Assembly (NCBI RefSeq): GCF_026339995.1
Contig: NZ_JAPEPT010000007.1
Span: 228,501 to 292,500, forward strand
Direction: 5' to 3'
DNA: 64,000 nucleotides
DNA from: Streptomyces sp. NBC_01481
GTDB taxonomy: Bacteria > Actinomycetota > Actinomycetes > Streptomycetales > Streptomycetaceae
The notes under the pieces were generated by a model, which made no database searches, was not told the DNA's origin, and saw nothing but the letters and a program-made list of their open reading frames with translations. The translations under genes and the position numbers were made by a program. Below are positions 18,388 to 26,944 of this stretch, piece after piece (the stretch's first letter is position 1; every line of letters starts with the position of its first letter).

Positions 18388-19277
18388 CGAGCCACCCCCA
18401 GCTTCGGGTTGAGGACGGCCTCGATCGCCCGCCCGCACAGCGTGAACGCGAGCGCCACCAGCGCGATCGCGATCCCGGGCGGCGCCAGATACCACCAGTG
18501 GCCGGACGAGACCGCGCCCGCCTCCCGTGCGTCCTGGAGCATGCCGCCCCAGGAGACCACGGCCGGATCGCCGAGCCCGAGGAAGGCCAGCGTCGCCTCC
18601 GTAAGGATCGCGGTCGAGATGCCCAGCGTCGTCTGGGCGAGGACGAGCGGCATGACATTCGGCAGTACATGGCGGGTCATGACGTGGCTGTGGCCGCCGC
18701 CGAGTGCCCTGGCGCGTTCGATGTACGGACGTGATTCGACCGCGATCGTCTGCGCCCGCACCAGCCGGGCGGTGGTCGGCCAGCTGGTGACGCCGATCGC
18801 CAGGATCACCGTCCACACGCTCCGGGACATCACGGTCGCCAGGACGATCGCCAGCACCAGCGTCGGCATCACCAGGAACCAGTCCGTGATCCGCATGAGG
18901 GCCGTCGAGAACCAGCCGCCGTAATGCCCGGCGATGATGCCGACGAGGGTGCCGATGGCCACCGACAGGGAGGCCGCGAGCAGTCCGACGGTGAGGGAGA
19001 TCCGCGCGCCCCACACCAGGAGCCCGAGCAGTGAGCGTCCGAACTGGTCGGTGCCGAGCGGGAATTGACTGCTCGGCGGCTCCATCGCGGTGCCGGGCGC
19101 GTTGGTCACGCTCTGCACGTCGCTGCCGACGAGCAGCGGCGCGGCGAGCGCGATCAGGGCGATGACGGCGAGCCCGCCGAGGCCGAAGAGCCCCGCCCGG
19201 TGGGTGCGGTACGCCTGCCAGAAGCGGGCCGCCGAATCGCGGCGCCGCGTCCACGTGAGAGCTGTGGCGGTCGTCAT
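18384..19277 (-). CDS. peptide-type ABC transporter permease (DppC/OppC)
   Basis: The 297-residue membrane protein has an N-terminal OppC-type helix (AGLFGLGGLAVIALIALAAPL) and the GTDQFGRSLLGLLVWGARISL segment typical of OppC/DppC. Five more helices follow, with the coupling motif EARALGG-type segment (YIERARALGGGHSHVMTRHV). ATG 19277 overlaps the upstream permease stop by four bases. It forms the pore with the neighbouring permease. Substrate is likely a peptide by family, but the sequence does not fix it. Confidence 0.93.
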   Translation of the reverse strand: MTTATALTWTRRRDSAARFWQAYRTHRAGLFGLGGLAVIALIALAAPLLVGSDVQSVTNAPGTAMEPPSSQFPLGTDQFGRSLLGLLVWGARISLTVGLLAASLSVAIGTLVGIIAGHYGGWFSTALMRITDWFLVMPTLVLAIVLATVMSRSVWTVILAIGVTSWPTTARLVRAQTIAVESRPYIERARALGGGHSHVMTRHVLPNVMPLVLAQTTLGISTAILTEATLAFLGLGDPAVVSWGGMLQDAREAGAVSSGHWWYLAPPGIAIALVALAFTLCGRAIEAVLNPKLGVAR

Positions 19278-20332
19278 CGGCCCACCCGGGGATCGAGCAG
19301 CGGATAGAGCAGGTCGGCGAGCAGGTTCATCAGGATCATCGCCCCCGCGAAGACCACGAACAGGCCCTGGACGAGCGGCAGATCGGGCACGCTCAGCGCC
19401 TGGTAGAACAGCCCGCCGAGCCCCGGCCAGGAGAACACCGTCTCCACCAGGATCGAACCGGCCACCACATGGCCCAGGTTGATGAAGACCATGGTGACGG
19501 TGGGCAGCAGTGCGTTGGGCACCGCATGCCTGCGGCGTACTGCGTCGTCCCGCAGCCCCTTTGCCCGCGCCGTCGTCAGATAGTCGCTGCCCATCTCGTC
19601 CAGCAGCGAGGAGCGCATCACCAGCAGCGTCTGCGCGTATCCGACCGCGACCAGGGTGATCACCGGCAGCACCATGTGGTGGGCCACGTCGGCGGCGTAC
19701 GCGAAACCGGTCGCGTCTCCCGACTCCATGCCGCCGGTCGGGAACAGACCGGGGATCGGGCCCACCCCCACCGAGAAGGTGATGATCAGGAGCAGCCCGA
19801 GCCAGAAGGACGGAACGGACCACAGGGTCAGCGCCACCCCCGTGTTGAGCCGGTCGCCGGTGCTGCCGTGACGCCAGGCCGAGCGGGTGCCGAGCCAGAG
19901 CCCGATCGCCGAGTAGATCACCACGGCGACACCGGTGAGCAGGAGCGTCGCGGGCAGCTTCTGTGTGATCAGCTCCCCGACGGGCGCGTGGAACTGGTAC
20001 GACCTGCCGAGATCGCCGGTCAGCGCCTTGCCGCAGTAGTCCGTGAACTGCTGCCACACCGGCTGGTCGAGGCCGAACTGGCGGCGCAGCGCGGCCAGTT
20101 GCTCGGCAGACGTCGGCGCGCCGTGCGTCATGGCCTTCACCGGGTCGCCGGGGATGATCCGGAAGAGGAAGAAGCTGGTGACGAGGACGGCGAGCAGCGA
20201 GACGGCCGCGCCGCCCAGCTTGCCCGCCACATAGCGGATGTACGCGCGGGTGCTGCCGCTCGCGGCACGGGCCTCGGGGGCCCGGGCCACGGCGGCAGTG
20301 CCGGTCGTGCCGGTCGTACTCGTGGTGGTCAT
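19274..20332 (-). CDS. peptide-type ABC transporter permease (DppB/OppB)
   Basis: A 352-residue permease with an N-terminal helix (GGAAVSLLAVLVTSFFLFRIIPGDP) and the DppB hallmark FRIIPGDPV, then QFGLDQPVWQQFTDYCGKALTGDLGRS. Five more helices follow and the coupling motif reads YLTTARAKGLRDDAVRRRHAVPN. A threonine-rich cytosolic extension of about 25 residues precedes the first helix. The gene starts three bases after the binding-protein gene ends, so all are one transcript. Confidence 0.93.
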   Translation of the reverse strand: MTTTSTTGTTGTAAVARAPEARAASGSTRAYIRYVAGKLGGAAVSLLAVLVTSFFLFRIIPGDPVKAMTHGAPTSAEQLAALRRQFGLDQPVWQQFTDYCGKALTGDLGRSYQFHAPVGELITQKLPATLLLTGVAVVIYSAIGLWLGTRSAWRHGSTGDRLNTGVALTLWSVPSFWLGLLLIITFSVGVGPIPGLFPTGGMESGDATGFAYAADVAHHMVLPVITLVAVGYAQTLLVMRSSLLDEMGSDYLTTARAKGLRDDAVRRRHAVPNALLPTVTMVFINLGHVVAGSILVETVFSWPGLGGLFYQALSVPDLPLVQGLFVVFAGAMILMNLLADLLYPLLDPRVGR

Positions 20333-20335
20333 CGG

Positions 20336-22159
20336 CTACTCACGGTCTTCCGCGGTGGAACGGCGACGCATCACGACGAGGAACCCAACTCCGGCGGCGA
20401 GGACCACGACCGCTCCGATGCCGATCACGATGCCGGTGGAGGAGCCGCTGCCGGAGCCGCCGTCACCGGCGGCCGGCTCGGCCGACCACCAGCTCCAGTA
20501 ACCGTCCTGGCCCCAGAGATTGCCCCCGGCCTCCGGCATCGTCGTGATGGATTTGATCTGGTCGGTCCGGTACGCCTCGACGGCGTTCGGATACGCGAGG
20601 ACATTCATGTAGCCCGTGTCGTACAGCCGCGACTGCATCTGCTTGACCAGCGCGGTCCGCTTGGCGGTGTCGTACTCCGCGGTCTGCTGCGCGTACAGCC
20701 CGTCGAACTGCTGGTCGCAGATGAAGTTGTCCGTCGCACCGGTGTCCCTGGTCGTGGCCGGAAGCGCGGAGCACGTGTGGATGGACAGGACGAAGTCCGG
20801 GTCCGGGTTGACCGACCAGCCGTCGAAGGCCAGATCGTAATCGCCCTTGATCCAGGGGTCGGAGACATTGTCCAGACAGTCGACCTTGAGCCCGACGCCG
20901 AGCTCGCCCCACCACTCCTGCAGATACTTGCCGACCGCCTTGTCGTTGGGGTCGGTGGCGTGGCAGAGAATGCGCAGGTCGAGCGGCTTGCCGTCCTTGC
21001 CGACGCGCTTGCCGCCGCCGTTCTTCCGGTAGCCCGCCCGATCGAGGAGCGCTGCCGCCTTCGCCGGGTCGTAGGTGATCTTCTGGCTCGCTTCAGGCTT
21101 CCAGAAGTACGCGCCGAAACGCGGCGGGATATAGCCCTCGCCCTCCACGGCATGGCCCTGGAAGACCTTGTCGACGAGCGTCCTGCGGTCGGTGGCATGG
21201 AACAGGGCCTTGCGCACGGCCGGTTCGAGCAGTGCCTTGTGGCCGCTGCCGAAGGTCTTGCCGTCCTTGGACCTGGCTCCCGGGTTGGTCGCGAGGGCGA
21301 AGAAGCGGCGGCCCGGAGCGTCGTTGACCTTGATGTTCCTGTTGCGGCCCAGGGCGGTGGCCTGGGCGGGGGTGAGGCCCTGGACGAACGAGACCTCGCC
21401 CTTCTGCAGCGCGGCGACGGCCGCGTCACCGTCCTTGTAGTACTTGAGCACCAGCTCGTCGAACTTGGGCGCGCCGCGCCAGAAGTCCTTGTTGGGCTTG
21501 AGCTTGACGAACTGGTCGACCTTGAAGTCCGTGATGACGAAGGGGCCGTTGCCGACGATCGGGAACTGCTTGTCGTTGTTGAACTTCGAGAAGTCGCCGA
21601 CCTTCTCCCAGATGTGCTTGGGCACGATCGGGACATCCAGCGCCAGCATGGTGGCCTGCGGCTTCTTCAGCTCGATGACCAGGGTCTCGGGGTCCGGAGC
21701 GGTGACCTTCCTGAAGTTGGCGGTGAAGCTCCCGTTGGCGGTGGCGGCGTCCGGGTCCGTCATCATCTTGTTGAAGGTCCATGCGGCGTCCTCGGCGGTC
21801 GCCTGCTGTCCGTCGGACCACGTGGAGTCCTTGCGGATGGTGTACGTCCACGTCAGCTTGTCCGGGGACGTCTTCCACTCCGTGGCGAGACCGGGGATCG
21901 GGTGCGCGTCCTTGACGTCGTAGTTCGTCAGGTACTCGTACGCCAGCCGGTGGACGCTGGTGCTGACCAGCTTCTGCGCGAGGAACGGGCTGAGCGAGTC
22001 CACGCTCTGCGAGACGGCGACGGTGAGGACCTTCTTGCCACCGTCGTTCTTGCCGCCGTCGTCGGCGGCCCCGGCTGGAGGGGTCGCCGAACCGGCCAGC
22101 AGTATGGCGGCGCCGGAGGCCAGCAGCAGTCGGATGCGGGGTGCATTCTTATGGACCAT
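20336..22159 (-). CDS. extracellular substrate-binding protein of the ABC importer, C-terminally anchored
   Basis: A family-5 binding protein of 607 residues (VAVSQSVDSLSPFLAQKLVS, then AYEYLTNYDVKDAHPIPGLA). It has an N-terminal Sec-like signal (RIRLLLASGAAILLAGSA) without a lipobox cysteine. A C-terminal helix is followed by MRRR (STGIVIGIGAVVVLAAGVGF, about residues 565-590). The protein should thus be held by a C-terminal membrane anchor instead of lipid. ATG 22159 is preferred over ATG 22183 because of GCGAGG upstream. It is first in the operon; the promoter should lie in 22160-22300. Confidence 0.9.
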   Translation of the reverse strand: MVHKNAPRIRLLLASGAAILLAGSATPPAGAADDGGKNDGGKKVLTVAVSQSVDSLSPFLAQKLVSTSVHRLAYEYLTNYDVKDAHPIPGLATEWKTSPDKLTWTYTIRKDSTWSDGQQATAEDAAWTFNKMMTDPDAATANGSFTANFRKVTAPDPETLVIELKKPQATMLALDVPIVPKHIWEKVGDFSKFNNDKQFPIVGNGPFVITDFKVDQFVKLKPNKDFWRGAPKFDELVLKYYKDGDAAVAALQKGEVSFVQGLTPAQATALGRNRNIKVNDAPGRRFFALATNPGARSKDGKTFGSGHKALLEPAVRKALFHATDRRTLVDKVFQGHAVEGEGYIPPRFGAYFWKPEASQKITYDPAKAAALLDRAGYRKNGGGKRVGKDGKPLDLRILCHATDPNDKAVGKYLQEWWGELGVGLKVDCLDNVSDPWIKGDYDLAFDGWSVNPDPDFVLSIHTCSALPATTRDTGATDNFICDQQFDGLYAQQTAEYDTAKRTALVKQMQSRLYDTGYMNVLAYPNAVEAYRTDQIKSITTMPEAGGNLWGQDGYWSWWSAEPAAGDGGSGSGSSTGIVIGIGAVVVLAAGVGFLVVMRRRSTAEDRE

Positions 22160-22301
22160 GAGACGGGGACCTCGCGTCGTCACTCGCTCGGAAAGGCGGC
22201 TTGATGCCTGGCTCGCCAGCTGGTGAAGCGAAGGTTTATCAGCGGTGGCCGAGTCGAGTCAACGGTCCGTCAGATGTCGTCTGGGCTGCGGGAATGCGCT
22301 G

Positions 22302-22333
22302 AGGGCCCGCACCGTCGGGACGGTACGGGCCCT
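22302..22333 (-). terminator. hairpin after the ParA-like gene
   Basis: AGGGCCCG-C-ACCG pairs with CGGT-A-CGGGCCCT around a short loop. It begins 24 bases beyond the ParA-like stop on the minus strand. It separates that gene from the ABC importer operon. Confidence 0.7.
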
Positions 22334-22356
22334 CATTGGTCGAGACCTCTGCTGCG

Positions 22357-25299
22357 CTACTGCTGAGGGGCTGGCGGTGCCTGCGGAGGCTGCTGCTGAG
22401 GCCATCCGGCGGGCGGCACGGGCCCCTGAAGATCCTGCTGTCCAGGACCACCCGACTGGCCCTGCTGACCGGGCTGTCCGGGGTGCCCGGGCTGTCCGGG
22501 TGGCGGTCCGGACGGGCTCGCGGGGGACTGGGCCTGGGAGGGGTACGACTGCTGCCAGCCCTGCGGCGGGTAGGGCTGCTGGGGCGGCTGCTGGCCCGGG
22601 TACGGCTGCGGCGGCTGAGCCTGCGGGTAGGGACCCTGCGGGTAGGGCTGCTGGCCTCCGTACGGCGGCTGCGGTTGCGGCTGGTGGGGCTGGGGCTGGT
22701 GAGGCAGCGGCTGGTGGGGCTGCTGAGGGGGGTACGGCTGTCCGGGCATCGGCTGGCCCGGTACCTGCTGCTGACCAGGCATCGGCGGGGCCAGGTGCGG
22801 CGGCGGGTTGCCGTCCGCCGTCCACAGCCCTTGCTGCTGCTGGGCGCGTACGAAGTCCTCGGCGATCAGGGCCGAGAGGTTGAAGTACGCCTCACGGGTC
22901 TTGGGCCGCATCATGTCGAGGTCGACCTCGGCACCGGCCGCGAGGTGCTCGTCGAAGGGCACGACGATCACACCGCGGCAGCGCGTCTGGAAGTGCTGCA
23001 CGATGTCGTCGACCTTGATCGTCTTGCCCGTCTCGCGGACTCCGGAGATGACCGTGAGGGACCGCTGCACCAGGTCCGCATACCCGTGCGCCGACAGCCA
23101 GTCGAGCGTCGTCGACGCACTGCTCGCACCGTCCACGGACGGCGTCGAGATGATGATCAACTGGTCGGCCAGATCCAGCACTCCGCGCATCGCGCTGTAG
23201 AGCAGACCGGTGCCTGAGTCGGTGAGGATGATCGGGTACTGCTTGCCCAGCACGTCGATCGCGCGCCGGTAGTCCTCGTCGTTGAAGGTCGTCGAGACGG
23301 CCGGGTCCACGTCGTTGGCGATGATCTCCAGACCGGAGGGCGCCTGCGAGGTGAACCGGCGGATGTCCATGTACGAGTTGAGATACGGGATCGCCTGGAC
23401 CAGATCCCGGATGGTCGCCCCGGTCTCACGGCGCACGCGACGGCCGAGCGTACCGGCGTCGGGGTTGGCGTCGATCGCCAGGATCTTGTCCTGCCGCTCG
23501 GTGGCCAGCGTCGAGCCCAGTGCGGTCGTCGTCGTGGTCTTGCCGACACCGCCCTTGAGGCTGATGACCGCGATCCGGTAGCAGGACAGCACCGGCGTAC
23601 GGATGAGTTCGAGCTTGCGCTGGCGCTCGGCCTCCTCCTTCTTGCCGCCGATCTTGAACCGGGCGGAGGGGCCGGGGTTACGGCTGCTCTTGGCCTTCTG
23701 CTTGTTGTTGCGCAGGAGGCGGTCGGAGGACAGCTCGACGGCCGCGGTGTACCCGAGAGGCGCACCCGGCACGGAACGCTCGCGCTGGTCGTGCGTGACC
23801 GGCGTGGGCCAGGCGGCACCGGCACGCGGATCGGAGGGCCCGACCGGCGGCTGGGGCTGGGGCTGGCCCTGGGGGTGAGGCTGGGGCTGCGCCTGTGGGT
23901 GGGACTGCGGGTGGGCCTGCTGCGCGGGGAGATGGGGCGTCGCGGGCGCGGGCAGATTCGGCGTCTGCGGCGCTTGGGGCATCTGGGGCGCCTGCGGCAT
24001 TTGGGGCGGCAGCGGTACGGGCGCGTTCGCGCCGGGCTGCTGGCCGGGCTGCGGGAACCCGTAACCGCCCTGTGGGCCCTGGGTGTTGGGGCCGGGAACG
24101 GCGGGCGGCAGCGGCGCGGCAGGCGCGGGCTGTGCGGGCTGCCCGGGCTGCGGGAAGCCGTAACCGCTCTGCTGCGCGGGCTGCTGGCCGGGCTGGGGGA
24201 AGCCGTAACCACTCTGCGGGGCTGCGGGCTGTCCTGCCTGGCCTGGCTGTCCCGCCTGGCTCGGCTGTCCGGGCTGGGGGAAGCCATAGCCGCCCTGCGG
24301 AGCCGCGGACTGCTCGGCGGTCTGCGGAGACACGGGCCACTGCGGCGCCGAGGTCGGCGCGGCCGGCTGGAAGGCGGGCGGCAGGGGCAGCGGCGGCTCG
24401 CCGCCCTGCATCTGCGCGGGCGGCACGGGCGCCCAGGGCTGGGCGGGCGCAGGGGCGGGTGGTGCGTCCTGGGGCTCGTCGGCCACGTCGGGCACGGAGT
24501 CCTGCGGTACGGCGTCTCGCGGCACGGAGTCCTGCGGCACGGAGTCGGCCGGCTCCTCGGCCGCACCCTCAGAGGCGTCTTCGTCACGGGGCTCGTCGGC
24601 CTCGGCCTCGTCGCCACCGTCGACGACTTCCTCGGCCGGCGCCTCTTCCGCCTCCGCATCTGCGACCGTATCCGTGGCCACGACGGGTCCGCCCGCGGCG
24701 TCCGCCTCAGGCTCGCCGGAAACCTCCGCGGCGCTCTCCGGGGCCGGTTCGGGAGCGGCCTCGGCCTCCTTGGCCGCGGCCCGCTCCTCCATTTCACGCT
24801 TCAGAGCGGCCGGGGAGAACCGCATGGTCGCCCCGTTCTCCAGATCGCCGCCACCGAAGGGCTGCGGCGCGGGCTCGGGGGCCGCCTCGGCGACGGGAGC
24901 CGGAGCGGGAGCCGCGGGAGGCGTCTGCTGCACGGGAAGTACGGGCGCAGGCGCAGGAGCAGGTGCCTGCTGTACGGGCGCGGGCGCGGGCGCCTGCGTT
25001 GGGGCGGGTGCGGCTGCCGGGACCTGCGCCGGGGGAGGCGTAGGCGTCGGCGCCCAGTTCGGCTCGAAGCCACTGCCCGCCGGCAGTCCGGGCACGGCCA
25101 CCGGCGCACCGTTCGGCGGCGGGGGAGGGGGCGTCTGCCCCGCGCCCCCGCCCGACGTGTCACCCGCGTTCTGCGTGTACCAGGCCGGCGGGGTGTAGTC
25201 GATGGTGAACTCACCCGTCAGCTCGGCGGGCTCCGCGTCGGACTGATCATCGACGGGAATGTTCCAGCCCCCGTGGATCTCGTCCCGATCGCCGTTCAC
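22357..25299 (-). CDS. ParA/MinD-like ATPase with long Pro/Gln-rich arms (EspI-like, ESX-associated)
   Basis: The 980-residue protein has three parts. Residues 1-50 are acidic (GEFTIDYTPPAWYTQNA). A disordered Pro/Ala/Gln region runs to about 540 and includes four copies of GYGFPQPGQ. A MinD/ParA ATPase domain follows with the deviant Walker A KGGVGKTTTTTAL (near 581) and DANPDAGTLGRRVRRETGA, then ILTDSGTGLLYSAMRG. A second Pro/Gln-rich tail ends it. This layout resembles mycobacterial EspI, which sits in ESX loci; function here is inference. GTG 25299 follows AGGAGG at six bases. It is transcribed away from bldB and eccE. Confidence 0.85.
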   Translation of the reverse strand: MNGDRDEIHGGWNIPVDDQSDAEPAELTGEFTIDYTPPAWYTQNAGDTSGGGAGQTPPPPPPNGAPVAVPGLPAGSGFEPNWAPTPTPPPAQVPAAAPAPTQAPAPAPVQQAPAPAPAPVLPVQQTPPAAPAPAPVAEAAPEPAPQPFGGGDLENGATMRFSPAALKREMEERAAAKEAEAAPEPAPESAAEVSGEPEADAAGGPVVATDTVADAEAEEAPAEEVVDGGDEAEADEPRDEDASEGAAEEPADSVPQDSVPRDAVPQDSVPDVADEPQDAPPAPAPAQPWAPVPPAQMQGGEPPLPLPPAFQPAAPTSAPQWPVSPQTAEQSAAPQGGYGFPQPGQPSQAGQPGQAGQPAAPQSGYGFPQPGQQPAQQSGYGFPQPGQPAQPAPAAPLPPAVPGPNTQGPQGGYGFPQPGQQPGANAPVPLPPQMPQAPQMPQAPQTPNLPAPATPHLPAQQAHPQSHPQAQPQPHPQGQPQPQPPVGPSDPRAGAAWPTPVTHDQRERSVPGAPLGYTAAVELSSDRLLRNNKQKAKSSRNPGPSARFKIGGKKEEAERQRKLELIRTPVLSCYRIAVISLKGGVGKTTTTTALGSTLATERQDKILAIDANPDAGTLGRRVRRETGATIRDLVQAIPYLNSYMDIRRFTSQAPSGLEIIANDVDPAVSTTFNDEDYRRAIDVLGKQYPIILTDSGTGLLYSAMRGVLDLADQLIIISTPSVDGASSASTTLDWLSAHGYADLVQRSLTVISGVRETGKTIKVDDIVQHFQTRCRGVIVVPFDEHLAAGAEVDLDMMRPKTREAYFNLSALIAEDFVRAQQQQGLWTADGNPPPHLAPPMPGQQQVPGQPMPGQPYPPQQPHQPLPHQPQPHQPQPQPPYGGQQPYPQGPYPQAQPPQPYPGQQPPQQPYPPQGWQQSYPSQAQSPASPSGPPPGQPGHPGQPGQQGQSGGPGQQDLQGPVPPAGWPQQQPPQAPPAPQQ

Positions 25300-25595
25300 T
25301 TTGCCTCCTGGTGTGGTCGAGCACCCTTGTGCCGTCGTGGGTGGGGGGCGACCTCTTCGTCCGATCGGCCCGGCTCTCCCCCTGAGGACGCGGCCACCAT
25401 GCCCGCAGGTTCTCCTGCCGCGTCATGTCCCACCCTAATCGTCAACAACGCCCGACCGGCAGGCCCGGCCGCCCGTCGTCCACTGTCCCGTACGTCACGC
25501 CGCGCCCCCAAGTGAGCCGGGTGCGGCGGAGGGCAAGGAAGCCGACAGGTCAAATCGGTACAACTGCCCACGGACTTCCGGCCGTCGTGCCCTCG
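25300..25595. other. upstream region of the ParA-like gene, no gene seen
   Basis: This 296-base stretch holds the promoter region of the ParA-like gene. No convincing promoter pair or coding frame was found. Small open frames here lack ribosome sites and conserved features. Confidence 0.5.
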
Positions 25596-25718
25596 TCAGT
25601 CCATCCGCCGGGCGCTGCCCAACAATCCGGTCTCGGCGTCCGTCGCCTGCGTCATGACGAACTGCCGGTCCCGCGGGGTGCACCAGAGTGTGACGCCGTC
25701 AGCGAGGGTGGACAGCGC
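25596..25718 (-). pseudogene. truncated 3' copy of the EccE-partner gene
   Basis: The minus strand encodes 40 residues and a stop (ALSTLADGVTLW, then DAETGLLGSARRMD). By hand, 31 of 40 match the C-terminus of the intact protein encoded at 26225-26944 (ALPTLADGVTLW, DAESGLLGVARRMD). Upstream of 25718 the resemblance stops and there is no start codon or ribosome site. It is a relic left by duplication. The two copies bracket bldB as direct repeats. Confidence 0.85.
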
Positions 25719-25854
25719 CTCTGTCCCGCACCACGACCATCGGCCGGCCGAGGCACCCGCGGCCCCCCGCCCGCATTACGCAGCGAGAGGCGTGGGACGC
25801 AGCGAAATGTGTGGCTGTCCGCCACCGGGAACGCTTTCCCGTCCGCCCTGCGTC

Positions 25855-26088
25855 TCAGCGCAGGTCGAATTCCCCGTCGCGTGCCCCTAGCACGAACGCC
25901 CTCCACTCGGCTTCGGTGTACCGGAGCACGGTCTCGGGATCCAGAGACGATCGCATGGCGACCGCGCCGCCCGGCAGATGCGCGATCTCCACGCGCTCCT
26001 CGTCCTCACTCGTGCCGGGGGCGCTGAGCCACTCGACGCCAGAGATGTCGAGGGCGTACAGCTCTTCCTTCTCCTGTGCGCTCCCCAT
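25855..26088 (-). CDS. bldB: DUF397 family protein, likely BldB
   Basis: A 77-residue acidic protein ending LRYTEAEWRAFVLGARDGEF, the DUF397 signature. Developmental regulator BldB of Streptomyces belongs to this family. In Streptomyces coelicolor bldB lies beside the ESX genes, as here, so the symbol is assigned by family and position. BldB is needed for aerial hyphae; it has no DNA-binding motif that I can see. ATG 26088 is chosen because AAGGAGAG lies nine bases upstream. The frame remains open further back, but without a ribosome site. DUF397 paralogues are numerous in Streptomyces, so the orthology needs checking. Confidence 0.75.
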   Translation of the reverse strand: MGSAQEKEELYALDISGVEWLSAPGTSEDEERVEIAHLPGGAVAMRSSLDPETVLRYTEAEWRAFVLGARDGEFDLR

Positions 26089-26224
26089 CAGTGATGCTCT
26101 CCTTCGTAACTGCCGAGATGGATGTACCTGCCCCATGCGCCAAGAAACGTCGCGTAGTTGGATGCAACTCAGCGTCACTACGGGCAATCTTAGGGCAGCT
26201 CTTTCCCGGCCGACGGCGGGAAAC

Positions 26225-26944
26225 TCAGTCCATCCGCCGGGCCACACCCAGCAGGCCCGACTCGGCATCCGTGGCAGTCGTCATCACCCAGTGCCGCTCA
26301 CGTCCGGCGCACCAGAGAGTCACGCCGTCCGCGAGGGTCGGCAGGGCATCGATCTCGCCCCGGGTGAGCCCCAGGATCCGGCCCGTCTGCTTCGCCTCCT
26401 GCGGCGAGACCCGCTGGATACCCACCAGCGTGGAGTCCCGCATCAACCGGGGTGCAACCGGGCTCAGATACGGCAGCAGCGTCAGCACCGACTGCCATGG
26501 CGACGACACCACGCGCCCCCGTGGCGGCCGCATGCCGCAGTCCCGGATCACCACGACCGGACTGCCCACCGTCGCGCCCATCGGCGGAACCCGCCCCACA
26601 TCATGGAGCGTGATGCATTCCAGACCCGCGCCGGCGGCCTGCGCCAGCAGGGTCCACGCCTGGGCGCGCCCCGTTTCGACCGCGACCCGTGCGCCCGTGC
26701 CCGCCGCGCGCAGCGCCAGCACCTGAGCCGTCCACAGACCGCCGATCAGCAGTACGTCGTACGGTGACGAACGGTGGAACCCCACCATCTGGGGGCGCCC
26801 CTCCGCGTCGTCGCCGATGACCACACCGTCGTCCCCGACGGGCAGCGACAGCGCGCCCAGATCGGCCGCGGCCATCGTGTGCCCCGCGTGCCGGGGGCCG
26901 AGGAGCCCCCGCAGCCCACGCGCCGCTCCGGTTCCGGTCGTCAT
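26225..26944 (-). CDS. EccE-coupled hypothetical protein of the ESX locus
   Basis: I do not recognise a named family in this 239-residue protein. It has alternating hydrophobic segments (YDVLLIGGLWTAQVLALRAAG, written YDVLLIGGLW and TAQVLALRAAG) and a conserved-looking C-terminus ADGVTLWCAGRERHWVMTTA. It lacks a signal peptide or membrane helix. Its ATG overlaps the eccE stop by four bases, so it is coupled to eccE and probably works at the ESX membrane complex. A decayed copy of its last 40 codons lies at 25596-25718. The product may bind nucleotides or membranes, but no motif proves it. Confidence 0.72.
   Translation of the reverse strand: MTTGTGAARGLRGLLGPRHAGHTMAAADLGALSLPVGDDGVVIGDDAEGRPQMVGFHRSSPYDVLLIGGLWTAQVLALRAAGTGARVAVETGRAQAWTLLAQAAGAGLECITLHDVGRVPPMGATVGSPVVVIRDCGMRPPRGRVVSSPWQSVLTLLPYLSPVAPRLMRDSTLVGIQRVSPQEAKQTGRILGLTRGEIDALPTLADGVTLWCAGRERHWVMTTATDAESGLLGVARRMD

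Noticed and set aside
25296..25571. 91-codon minus-strand frame upstream of the ParA-like gene
   Set aside because: No ribosome site or helical/strand pattern, and it overlaps the likely promoter region.
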